This document shows positions 1 through 11,563 of a stretch of DNA of 64,000 nt, in pieces. Below the pieces are notes generated by a model. That model was not told the origin of the DNA and ran no database searches. It saw only the letters and a program-made list of their open reading frames with translations. The translations under genes were made by a program, and so were the position numbers. Within the stretch, counting starts at the first letter, position 1, and each line of letters starts with the position of its first letter. Source of the stretch: Rhizophagus clarus (Eukaryota > Glomeromycota > Glomeromycetes > Glomerales > Glomeraceae); assembly GCA_015698045.1 (NCBI GenBank), contig BLAL01000041.1:62001-126000 (forward strand), written 5' to 3'.

Positions 1-744
1 CGGGTATTTACTAGTATTTGATGATTTAGTACAATTATTTAACAAGTTGTATTTGCTACTATGCAATTTTTTACATATTATTGTTAAAGATACGCTTTTT
101 GTAACTACTATAGTACTATATTTTCATAATACTTGTACCTTTTTCTGTTACCATCAATAAAAGATTATGTTTTTGAAAAGTATACTTAGCATTCTTTTGC
201 ATTATTTCATTAGCAATGTAGTATTATAACCTAAACTGAATTTTTTAAATAAATTAAAAATCTTTCAGGATTAAGTCTATATGCAATTGCATATTAATAA
301 AACATTCCATCTTATTTGGATCTGTTTTAGAAATTGGTTAATAAAATGATGCAGGCAGAAAAATTACTGTATATCATGAACTATAATACTTCGGATATCT
401 TGCAACTGAAATTCCTGAATGTTAACCTTATATATGATTATATTATCATATCAATAAATTAACTTTATATTATAAATAGAATGTGTTTAAAAAATTGAAT
501 AATAATCAAAAAATTATTTTTATATAATATCTGAATAAAATTAGATTTAGGTAAAAAAAAAAAAGATACTATGTATAGAAGAGGTATTATAATAGTATTA
601 TAACCTATAATAATACTTCAATATTGATGGATAAAATTTATAAGCCAGATGGTTGCTATTTCTAAAAGTCAGATTCTAAGAGGTTCTTATCCATTTATTT
701 TGAATTTGATTATTATAATATATAGTAAAAATACAATGACAAAT
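1..744. other. AT-rich intergenic DNA
   Basis: No coding region, repeat unit or element end can be supported here. The sequence is dense in A/T runs with stops in all frames. It lies outside the decayed element that begins near 745. Confidence 0.6.
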
Positions 745-997
745 ATCCATATTGGCTAATTGTTAAAATTAGACCAGATTTTGTATTATGATTTTGATCA
801 ATATTATACAATTTTAATAGTAAAAAAAAACTTTTTGTGATCAATTCAGTAAATACACCCTAAAAAAAAATAAAACACTATTAAAAACATATATCAAACT
901 AATAAGCACACCTAGAAACTGATGAGTCTAAGAAGTAAAAGAAGACAATCAGCAACTTATAAGTTGAAATTTTAATTATTAATTATTATTAATTATA

Positions 998-2993
998 TAT
1001 TTTTTTTTTTTTTGGTCAAAACTAATGCAAATTTTATTTATTAATAATGATATTGACAGATATAGATTAATAATAAACTAATAAGCCAACTCATCTAATA
1101 AGACGCAGTTACTATTGACAAGAATAAATCATGATCAACCATGTTAGCCTATTCTCAAGATGGTAATAGGAAGTCTATACATAGATTTAAAGAAATAAAG
1201 AAAATAAAAAAGAAAAAAGAAATATTCTAGAAAGATAAAACAATAAAAACAAAAACATGATTAAATCAAAAGATTCCTATATGCTAAATCATTAAACCTA
1301 GACACAAAATCACATAAATTGTTCCAAAAGAGACTTCAATCCTGCTATTAAATGTTTCACATCAGGCCGATTAGACTGGTTAGACTGGTTGTAAAAGTTC
1401 TTCTTAGTAATCTGCTCAGAATTTGATGATGATTTATCCTTCTTATTCTGGTTTTGGAATCTATGGTTACCTGAAAATTGTGAATTAGAATTTTGATGAG
1501 AGGTAGGCTTAGAATGTCTAGGAGTATTGCCAGTATTACTAAATCTAACTGGAGGACGTTTTTTGAATCCAAGTTTAGGGAAGAAATAATGACACCATGA
1601 TAGACTAATATCATTTCAAAGTTGAGAAGCATTTATACACTTAGAAGCTTAATCCTATGTTGCAAAATATCCAATCAATTTTCTTTACCCTGAGAATTCT
1701 TTAATAATTTTAAAAGACTTCATTTCACTTTCAGTCAAAAATTTGCTGGAAGTACAGTTGGGAAAGATAGAGGATTCAGTCATATCTGCCAGGATATCAG
1801 TAATGACTGCTTGGAATTTTTCTCATTATTTTCATTCTGAAAGATTTCACGATGCTAAAAATCATTTAACAGGAATTCCTTCTAGTCTGACAGTCCACTC
1901 ATCTTCATTATACACTTTAAGGCACTCATAATTTAGTATTAATCTTACCTTTGCTGAAAGATACCTTAATACTGATTGATACTATCTTTCCCTAGAAACT
2001 AACATTCCCAAGAAGAGTATAACTATTCCATTTAGCTGATATGTCATAGACTATCAAGTCTAACAGCTGTGCCTGTTCTTCTTGCTAAGAACAATAACCA
2101 GTAAGGATAAAGTTAGAATTACTGAAGTTATTTGCTAAATGATCCTACTTTCTCTTTTTATCATAAGTATTCTGTGACTGCTTCAAAGGTTTTTTGCCAT
2201 CATTACTTATTAAAAGAGTCACTGGTTGAAAAAGAATATTACTAAAAGTAACCACTTTGAACTGGAGGGTATTTGCTCAGATGACTGGCCGCTAGGAACT
2301 ATAAAAGGATTGTCATCTAGTGTTTGCTGTTCACGTTGAAGTTTCTTTAACTTCTTCCTAGCAGCTTTTTTCTGAGTTCTGAATAAAGACATAGCAGGTG
2401 GTGTGATTAAGGTGGGATGATGTGGGGTACTGGGTACCTTATCAATTGTGATCCCTATTATGTCATCCAGATTCATAGTATCTGATTGGTGTTGTGTGGG
2501 TTGAGAAATTGCTATATTAGGAGTAGTTTGTTGTTATTATACAGAAGGCTGAGTTTCCAAATTTGCTATGCAGAACTTCCAGTCATGATAGCAATTATCT
2601 TTGACAAAATAACCGATAACTGTCACTATGAAAAAGGGTAGTAGAAAGCTTTTTAGAGTTACTTAATAAAGTTTGGTATTTCTATTAGTTGCATAACATC
2701 TTTATTTGAATAAATAAATAATTTTAACAGTTTGTCATTAACTTCTGCTTGGTTGAAAAAGACTTTATTCTGTATTATTATGCTGTTAACTGTCATTTCT
2801 ATTCTTAAGTTGTTCTTTATGGTACTTGAAAAATCACTTTGGGTTATTGTATAGTGTTTTTTAAGTCAAAGAGTTCATTTTTGTTGTTTATTTGCAGTAT
2901 TTCTTAACAAAATAAATGTCCTATAGATAAAATAAAAATTTTTTTTTTTCTGCAAAAAATTGGTTTACAGATCGATAGGAGAGAGGTTCTGAT
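998..2993 (-). mobile_element. LINE-like retroposon nested in copy 1
   Basis: The insertion splits an otherwise continuous match to the second copy of the host element. It is flanked by a 15-nt direct repeat, TTATTATTAATTATA, at 983-997 and 2994-3008. The left edge is a run of T, which is a poly(A) tail on the minus strand, so the element reads right to left. About 2 kb remain. Weak coding fragments on the minus strand (2219-2476 and around 1350-1650) are basic or serine-rich and resemble a retroelement ORF1. No reverse transcriptase is visible, so it is probably 5' truncated or decayed. Confidence 0.65.
2219..2476 (-). pseudogene. Retroelement ORF1-like fragment
   Basis: This 85-codon frame lies inside the minus-strand LINE-like insertion. 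It encodes a polar peptide with a lysine/arginine-rich helix (KKAARKKLKKLQREQQ) near residues 36-51 and a Ser/Pro-rich continuation. Frames upstream and downstream on the same strand are closed by stops, so it is a remnant. The composition fits a nucleic-acid-binding ORF1, but no zinc knuckle or named domain is visible. It could also be a chance open frame. Confidence 0.3.
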
Positions 2994-3106
2994 TTATTAT
3001 TAATTATAATATAATAAATATTTTGTATATTTATTATATTTATTATGTTTATTTATTTAAACAGTATTAAAAGTATTTTTTATTTTTTTCAGATTTGATT
3101 TTAATA

Positions 3107-3760
3107 TGTCAAGTAATAATATTTTACTTAAAACACAAATTACTGTTCTTATAATGAAATTTTTTTGTTCTACTTGTCAAAAAAAATTTAAGAAACAAAA
3201 TAGACTTATATAGCATTTAGCTATCATAAAAAAATATAATATTTCATGTAATAATTTAGATAATTTATCAGAGTCAAATAATAAAAATTTAAAAATATTT
3301 TTGTTTACTTAATTTACCATAAGTTACTAAATAGATTTAAAAGAGGGATTATCAATTAGTATCTTTTGTTTGTATTGAACATCAGTTTTTTAATATTTTC
3401 AAAGGTCATATTCATTATTATAATAATAGAAATATTTACAAATATATTTTCTAAGAATCTACTGGATATCAAATATTAGGTAAAATTTTGAACAATTAAT
3501 TATAGGGTCAAAAATTTTATAATGAAAAATAACAAACCTATGTTGTCTTATTTAATAATCTGCCTCAACATTTAAAAAACAATCCACTTGCTATTGTAAC
3601 TCATCATGCTACTGAAAGTATTACTATCAAAAAATGCAAATCCAAGTATAATTCTAAGGAAGTTGTAATTGAATGAAAAATTAAAGGTGAAAAAAATGTA
3701 AAAAAAAATTATTATAAAGCAGGATTTATATATATATATTTTGAGTGAAATAAATTTAAA
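3107..3760 (+). pseudogene. Zinc-finger protein remnant (copy 1)
   Basis: The reading starts MSSNNILLKTQ and contains a C2H2-type start, FFCSTCQKKFKKQ, matching the protein at 44345-44773 on the other strand. The reading is broken by TAG near 3210 and by several further stops and frameshifts. A TAA after the conserved DE-rich segment near 3530 sits at the same place as the stop in the other copy, so that stop predates the split of the two copies. The C-terminal part reads VVIE-KIKGE-like before decaying. Non-functional. Confidence 0.6.
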
Positions 3761-4305
3761 ATTTTATTGTAATAGAAATGTAATAAAATGTTAACCAAAA
3801 ATAATCTATTAGAAAAAATTATAAAATATGAATATGTTGAAGTTTTGGATATGAAAAAGAAATGTTATTTTAAGTATAAAAAAAATATCAATTTTCATAT
3901 TTCAAAATTTCATGAATAGTCATTCTTAAGAGTTTTCTTAAAAAAATAACAAATATAATCATGATTTTTTTTTCAACAATGTTACATAAAAAGGAATTTA
4001 ATCCTCACCTTTTATGGATAAACATAAATTTCCAAATATATAACATTAAAATATGAATGTAAGAGGTTACATCTGAAGAATGGTAAAGTTCTTGTTCTAA
4101 GATAATATTAGTTTTAGGATCTATTACAGTTTTTTAAAAATAATTTATACCATACTTTTGCTTTTAAATAAAAGTATTGTGGATTTGTTTTTTTTTATTC
4201 TAAATGATTATATAATTTAGCAAATCCATTCCATAAACTTTTAATTAATGTAATATGTTTTAAATTAAAAAGTTTTGTTAAATTGAAATTTTAAAGGATA
4301 TAAAA

Positions 4306-5310
4306 AGGATCTCAAACAATATATAAATATGTTAGATTTGAGTTTGCTTAATGATCATATAAAAAAAAAACCCTATGTAAGACTTTTATTTACTTATTTT
4401 AATATAAAATTTTTAGTTGGTTAGATATTTAAATGCGTAGTTGAACTTATTTTTATTTCAGCTCAGTAATTATATTTGCGTAGCAGAATTCCTTATTCAT
4501 ATAACAAAGATTTTCATATATATAATATATAGAGAGAAAATTTTAATTTCACACGTATATCAAAAAATTTTTTTACAAAAAATTTTTTTAAACTGATACT
4601 TCTTTTCTATTATTTTACACATTTTAATTTTATAAACACAATATTATATTTAATATTTATAAAAAAAATCATGTTTTCTCATATTCTTATTTTTTGTTTG
4701 CTAATTTTACTTATCTATAAACCCTATAAAAATTATTATGTATACTGTTTGTATACTGTATATTTGTATCTTTGATACTGTTCGCAATTTTGTATATTGC
4801 ATATCAGTATTAAGTATACTGTTCGCAAAATACTAATAATAAAAAATGTAATAAAGTATACGGTGAATATACTGTATAATACAGTATTTTGAATTTATAC
4901 ATTTATAACGTATATAGTATAAACATATTTTTATTGTATATCAGTATGTTGCATACAGTTCGCAAACTATGGATACGGTATATTAAATCAATATATTATA
5001 TTATGAATATAATCTATAATGCATCACATTGTATTTTACTATGGATAATGGATACGGTATATTAAATCAATATATTATACTATGAATATAATCTATAATG
5101 CATCACATTTTTAAAAATGATCTGTCTTAAGATACAAAATATTTCATTACAAATTTGTGTAACTTATGATGATGAAAAATGTATAATTTTATTAAAATAT
5201 TTAATAAAAATTTAAAATTTATCTAACTTATATATATAATATATATATATTAAAGTATTTTTATATTAATTAATTTATAATACATATTATTATATAATTT
5301 ATCCAAAATC
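4306..5310. other. AT-rich spacer with short repeats
   Basis: No gene is visible. The part at 4730-5000 is rich in recurring GTATACTG and CTGTTCGCAA words, suggesting a decayed palindromic element. A 60-bp tandem copy pair follows. The rest is low-complexity A/T, including an alternating TATATA stretch near 5227. Confidence 0.5.
4971..5109. repeat. 60-bp direct duplication
   Basis: The block starting GGATACGGTATATTAAATCA at 4971-5030 recurs at 5050-5109 with a single mismatch, giving an offset of 79 nt. The near identity indicates a recent local duplication. Confidence 0.85.
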
Positions 5311-5319
5311 AAATTAAAC

Positions 5320-5810
5320 GTACCAAAGTTAGCTCAGGATCCAAGACAGGTTCTCCTACGACTGGGTCTAATCACGTTCCCATAAGAAGTCTGCAGAAGA
5401 ATTCATTTCAATCTTCATCTAGAGATAAACCTGGAGGGAAGAACAAACAAAGTCAGAAGACGAAGGACAAGAGTATAGGCACTTCCCCCAAAGAAGCTGT
5501 CAAAATAACAATTGCATGCTGAGATTGTAGAATTGAAGACAATTTTAATGGATTTTATTTGGAAGCAGTCACAGGATTAGTAATAATTAGTAGGATTTTT
5601 ATTTTGTTTTTCTAGATAAAATAGAATTTTTTCTTTTTTGTTCTCCTTTCCCGTTTATTTTTTTACATGTACTTAGTTTTAATTGTTCAGGCAGATGATA
5701 AGACTGGCCCTCAGGCTGGGAGTGTATTTTCAATATTTTGTACTGAGTGCATAGCACCTTACATTTATTAATAAAGTTTATGCGATTTCAACGCTTTAAA
5801 AAAAAAAAAA
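5320..5810 (+). mobile_element. 5'-truncated LINE 3' end with poly(A)
   Basis: The segment is less AT-rich than its surroundings and ends in a poly(A) run at about 5797-5811. It is flanked by the short direct repeat AAATTAAAC at 5311-5319 and 5810-5818. The upstream part is open as a Ser/Lys/Gly-rich peptide (GSKTGSPTTGSNHVPIRS and onward) before a TGA, then gives way to a 3' untranslated stretch. This fits the tail of a target-primed non-LTR retrotransposon inserted on the plus strand. Confidence 0.7.
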
Positions 5811-5818
5811 AATTAAAC

Positions 5819-6259
5819 TAACTTTAATTTAATTTTATTTAGAATTTTAGTAATAATTTTACATGCCATTTAAATTTTAAAAAAAAATTTAACTAAACTT
5901 TTTTTCTTTTTAATGTTTTTTTAATAATCTATATAATATACTTTATTGATATTATACCATTTTTTTTATGGTTTTTGGAAATCAGAAAATTTAATAATAA
6001 TTAATAATCAAATGCATTGTATAATCTTCTTTTTTATATAAATTATTAATAAGAAAATGTGATTTATTTCATTTTATTTATCCTTAATTTATTTATCACA
6101 TTATTATCATTTTTATTTTGCAAGATTTGTAATGTAAAGAATATTACTAGTCATTATTTTTTGTGATAAAATATAGAGCGCAGTAATTGTACTACTATTG
6201 TACTGGATATTTTAAATTTAAAATAATCGTCACTTAAAAACTATTCAAAAAACTAAAAA
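5819..6259 (+). other. Upstream region of the CPSF-A-like gene
   Basis: This is AT-rich DNA between the LINE tail and the start codon at 6260. No defined promoter motif can be supported. The interval 6170-6259 is slightly richer in G/C and is the likely 5' leader. Confidence 0.4.
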
Positions 6260-9200
6260 ATGGCAGCTTATTTTGATTTTACGGAAAATAAAGAGAAAGA
6301 GTTGGAGAATAGTAGTAAAGTTAGAGTATATGCAAGGACAGCGGTAAATAGCTGTGTTATTACTGGAATGGTGATTTGCGCATTAAGGAGTAATGAAAGA
6401 AAGGATATAGTGTTTGCTAAGGTAGGTATTTTAGAGTAGCAAAATGAAGGGAAGGTTTTGAATAGTTTTCAATTGAACTTCCTTATATTATAGGAAACAG
6501 TATTGGAATTATTAGAGATAACTCCAGAAGGTGCTTTAATATCAATATTCGAACAACCAGTATTTGGTACTATAAAAGATATTAAAGTATTACATTCAAG
6601 ATTTCCACAACCAATGATATATGACCCAATTGATAATTGTATTCAATTGAAAAATGAATCATTTGAGGATTATTATTGCGATAATAAAAATATAAAAAGA
6701 ATCATACCAGGCCAAGATGTTCTAGTGTGTTTAAGTGATTCAGGAATGCTAAGTTTTTTGGCATATACTGAGTATTATAATGATATAGATAATTCAGGAG
6801 GAGAAAATGCTGGAAGAAATAAAGGAAAAGGGAAAGTTATTCCAGAAATTATCGGATCGAATGTCGAGAGTTCTAGGAAATCTGGAAGATTTCAAGTCGT
6901 TAAAGAGGTGGGACTTGAAGTACTTTGAAGTGGCTTCTATTGTGAAATTAAAACTAATCGAATAAATTTAGATTGTTTTATCTATGCCCGGATTTGATTA
7001 TCAAAAATCTAGAAGTAAACTGTGTATCGATCCTACGTGAGTATAATGAGAAATTAAGCATAGATCATATAATTTACCTAACTTTAAAATAAAAAATGTA
7101 TTTAGTGGAAGATTAATTGCGGTGGCAGCATGGCAAAATACCTTTCAATTATTTTCGGTGTATCGAGGGGCAAAATTAACATTCGATCCAATTAATGTGA
7201 GTCAATGATAATTTGATAAAATATTGAATTCTAATAATTAAATTCGCTAATTATTTTTAGACTAAAGAGTATCAGCAAGATGGAGTGATATGGCACATGA
7301 CTTTTTTATACCCTATGGATGACATGCGTATACTCCTAGCCATGGTCGTATATAATGAGAAGGAAAAACAACCTATGATAGTAATATATCAATTTTGGGC
7401 GGCGGATTCACCTGAAAGAGATATTATTAATTATTATTCATTACAATTAGACAGAGGTATTATCAGTTGTTAGTTTATTTATTGTAAATACGCATCTTCG
7501 TATTGGTTTTTTCTTCTCTAATATAAATTACAGACAGTTCATTGCCGCTACATCTTATACCGTTACCTAATTATCCAGAAAGTTTATTATATGTAACTGT
7601 AAGTTGGAAAATTTCAATAATTTCTTTTTTTTTTCAGCCATTTAATCAGTTTTTCTTATTTTTAATTTTTCTAGGAAACAGAGCTGTGTTTTATACAAAC
7701 ACAAAATGTTATTGCAGGACATAATGAATTTTACAAAGTACCGTTGCCGATGAAAGGAGAAGCACTGATGACATCATACGCATATCCAATGGACGCGTCG
7801 GTATTGAAAAGATCAAATTTAATAGAATCACATCCAAAACAGTATGTTTACGCGGGAATTGAGGATGGAACATTACATAGAATTGAAATTATTGATGAAA
7901 AAAATATAATATTTTCTTTAATACAAAAAGAGAGTGGATTAAACTGTATTGGAGAATGTATGGGTGTTTTATGTGTTGAAGAAGAAAGTGGAGAAGAATT
8001 TATTATAATTGGAGGAGATATGAGTGATGGAGCAGTAGTTAAAGTATCACAGATGAAAGAAGCCGTGATAACAAATGCGATACCTAATTGGGCTCCAATT
8101 TTGGACTTTCAAATGTTGGATTTTCATCAAGAAAGACATGATGTTATATTCGCATGTAGCGGACGTGGTAAATATGGTAGTATAAGAGAATTAAGAAGAG
8201 CAATAGGAGTTAACGTCATGACAAGAACAGATGCAGAATTTGGTGGAGTTACGTCATTGTGGGGATTAAAATATTCAAGTGAAGAATTAATAGATTCATT
8301 TTTGGCATTGTCATTTGCTAATTCCACAAGGTTAATGTTCATTAGAGGAGGAGAATTAGATGACATTAGTGAAAACAGCGGGTTTGATTTGGAAGTTTGC
8401 TCATTATGTATTTCAAATATTTGTGGTATAACAGGCGTGAAAGGAGTGCTCACACAAATACATAGGAAAGCTGTTATTGTAAGTGAGCCGAGAATCGATA
8501 AAATTTCTTCATCGGAAGACTTTTTTAAGGCGGTTCGTTGGATACCACCAGAGAACAGCATTATCGAAGTTGCATCTGCATATGAAAATATAATAGTTAT
8601 AAGTTTATTAAACATAAATGGAAGTATTATGACGGTACTAAGAGTTGATATTGACCAAGAAAAAAAACAAGTAGAAATAATTAAAATAGCAGAAAGTTTA
8701 TTGGATAGTCAACCTTGTTTCGTTAAGTGTCTTTCTCCAAAGTAAGTATCAATAACACTCAACTCTATAAATTCCTCTCTATTTCTAAAGGAGAATTGAC
8801 TTCAATGTAATATGTATTAATACTTAATATTAGTTCATTGGTTCCAATTCCTATGTGCATGATTGGAACATTCAAACCATGCATAAAGTTTATATCATTG
8901 AGTATGAATAATTTGTTACAAACTTTACATGAAGAAATACTAGTAAATTATTCAATTACCAAAGTCAATATACCAGAATCAGCGTGTATTATTGGAAATA
9001 ATGAAAAAGCTTATTTCTTGGCCGGTAATTTTACTAATAACTTTCCGTTTTTATTATACTTATAAATTAAAACAATTAAATATTATTTCTTTTTCAGGTT
9101 TAAGAGAGGGAACTATTGTGTATTTTCAATGGACTTGGTCATTAGGTGATTAATACTTAGTAATTACATGGTTACTACAATATAATACTAACATTCTGTT

Positions 9201-11563
9201 ATTATAAAAAAAAATCTAACTTCAGATGATAAGCCAATACTTAGTAGACCAGTAGTAAGGCGTATTGGAACATTTCCAGTAAAATTTATTACGCCACAAC
9301 CATATTCTAACACTGAAAGTAATGTTACTGTTGTACTAGCATTATCTGATAGGCCATGGCAAATTGAACATAATCAACATACCGGATTAAATTTTGCTTG
9401 TGTTGCTCTTGAACATTATGAACATGTGCAAGAAGCAGCAGTATTTAATTATGACGAAACTATTAAACAATCCTATATGTTTATTAGTAAGAATTGTTTG
9501 AATTTTGTACAATTAAATAATTTTATTAAAAATAATATTAAAACAATTAGTGTTTATGATGTAAGTATTAGTATAATGAGATTGATTTAATTACTCTTGA
9601 TCAATTCTAAAAAAAAGATGATTTTTTTTTACAGACTCCGCGAAGGTTATACTATGATAATTATAATAAATTATTTGTTGTTGCTTGTACAAGTAATCAA
9701 TTACCATTTCCTACTTCTATACTCAAATTGATTGATCCTTCGAGCGGAGAAATTAAATATGAGTATAACTTATCCGTACATAACGAATTTTCTGATAATC
9801 GAGAAGCTGTTTACTCTATCACCGGTTGGAAATACTCTACAGTAAGACAAGAATTTCGGTTTATTTGTATTGGGACAGGAATACATTGTCCTCCTGACAA
9901 TGATATTAATCAAGGAAGGTTTATGATATTTAACATAAAGAAATCTAATCATGTGAGTAATAAATGAAAATATAATATTATCATAGAAAGTTATTAAATT
10001 TTACACTATCGTTTGTAGGAATACGGAGTTACATATGAATTAAATAAGGTCAAAGAAAAGAGTCTTAGTGGAATTGTTTATGCTATTTGCCCTTTAATTG
10101 ATAAATATATTTTGATTGGTGAGGGTAGAACCTTAAACGTGTTAAAATTCAATATAGAAGAAAACAAGTAAGTGAACTAATCATTTTTATATTATAATAT
10201 TCAAAGTAATAATATTTCATGTATTCTTTATTAGATTAACTAAAATGATTAGTAGAGAGTTGAGCTGGCCAATATTATCAATAAATTCTTCTGGAAATAA
10301 AATTTGTGTCGGTACGCAAAAAGGATTATCTTTCTTTGAATTTGAAGTTGAAAGGGAGAGAATCAATGTCTTAAAAATGTAAGTTTTATAAATTGTAAAT
10401 TAATCTTAATGTGTTCAATTCATAAGTTAATTTATTTACATAAATAGGGAGAAATCTGCTCGATTAATTGGAGATTCTATTATGTTGAATGAAAATTTAG
10501 CTATTGGAGCTGATAAATGTGGAAATGTATTTGGTTTATTATATGATAAAGGTAATAATAATATATATCAAATATTCATAATTTTGAACATTCTAATACA
10601 AGTAAACAATTTTACATATTATAGAAGATCTAAGCATAGTACCATGTCTAAGGCCGTTATTTTCGTTTTATGAAGGTGAAATAGTCTCAAAATTACGTAT
10701 AGGAAATCTTGGTTATCGTACTGAAAGCCCTAATAACAATAATAACTGTGATGATGATGATACGAATACTTCAATAATCGTAGAAACATATTTAAATAAA
10801 GAAAACAAAGAACAAAGAGAAGAGAATAATGAAAATAGTGTTAAGAATGATCAAGAATTAGGTTGGGATATTAATAAAGAACTAAAAAATTCGGCTGCTG
10901 TCATTGTGGGATGTAGTTTATTAGGAAGTGTTTTCTTATTCATGAGAATTGAATTGAAAGCATTCAGATTATTAAGTGTTTTACAAAATGTTTTGGAAAA
11001 ATGGCCAACTACTAAGCCTTGTTTAGGTAAGAACAAGAGGGGGCGAAAAGTTCACAATTTTTTTTCTACTACTAAGTGTTGTTTTTCTTCTTATAGGAAA
11101 TGACAATTCGAAATTTCGATTATCAAACCATATAGCAATTAATTCACCCTCTAATTCATTATATCGACCCACTAACTTAATAATCGATGGAGAAATGGTT
11201 TCTCAATTTTTACGTTTAACCAATTTTGAACAATTGAAAATTGTAGAAAGTAATTTTGAAATAATGAAAATCGGCAAAGAGTATCTACTAGGAGAAGACG
11301 TAGATGACGATAAAAAATTTTTAGATGGCAGTATAGACATTCTTGAAGATGACGATGTTATAATGATACACCATCATGATGATGAAGACTATGAAATGTC
11401 CATTGAAGATGAAGATGAATATAGTACAAAAAGAGAAAGGTTTAGTGGTAATGATGTTAAAGGAAAAACTGCAGGTAAAGAAGGAGGTAAGCAGGTGTCA
11501 CCTAAGGAAATTGTTGATGTATTAAATTTTATTTTGTCAGAATTAAATATGCAAGTATCATAA
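6260..11563 (+). CDS. CPSF-A/DDB1/SF3B3-superfamily beta-propeller protein
   Basis: Sixteen exons join in frame to 1,405 codons: 6260-6421, 6494-6907, 6972-7036, 7106-7196, 7261-7456, 7534-7598, 7675-8741, 8834-9024, 9098-9145, 9226-9560, 9635-9952, 10019-10167, 10235-10378, 10448-10551, 10625-11026, 11097-11563. All introns are GT-AG and 63-92 nt long. The N-terminal third fits the MMS1_N beta-propeller: IVFAKETVLELLEI, then VFGTIKD, then LIAVAAW. The C-terminal part fits CPSF_A and ends with IDGEMVSQFL near residues 1281-1290, matching the DDB1-type IDGDLIESFL motif. The N-terminus resembles the plant At3g11960-type paralogue more than canonical SF3B3, DDB1 or CPSF160 (from memory). Such proteins scaffold RNA-processing or ubiquitin-ligase complexes; which applies here is unknown. 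Acidic low-complexity inserts lie near residues 1160-1190 and 1310-1360. The ATG is the first in frame. The gene is intact and surrounded by transposon debris. Confidence 0.9.

Larger units (their letters stand above)
745..4305 (+). mobile_element. Decayed zinc-finger/DDE-type element, copy 1
   Basis: This stretch is homologous, in reverse orientation, to 43560-45120. The shared left end begins near TGGCTAATTGTTAAAATT (about 754), which matches CGGCTAATTG on the other strand near 45115. Homology then runs through a conserved leader, a zinc-finger ORF and the 3' part of the convergent transposase, and is lost near 4305. The match is interrupted at 998-2993 by a LINE-like insertion. All coding parts carry many stops and indels. 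The missing remainder of the transposase shows that this copy is truncated. Confidence 0.7.

Noticed and set aside
4730-5000. A complete MITE with CTGTTCGCAA ends
   Set aside because: The motif recurs in one orientation only and no inverted ends or target duplication could be defined.
8127-8615. 162-codon minus-strand frame
   Set aside because: It lies wholly inside exon 7 of the CPSF-A-like gene, whose plus-strand frame is conserved and spliced.
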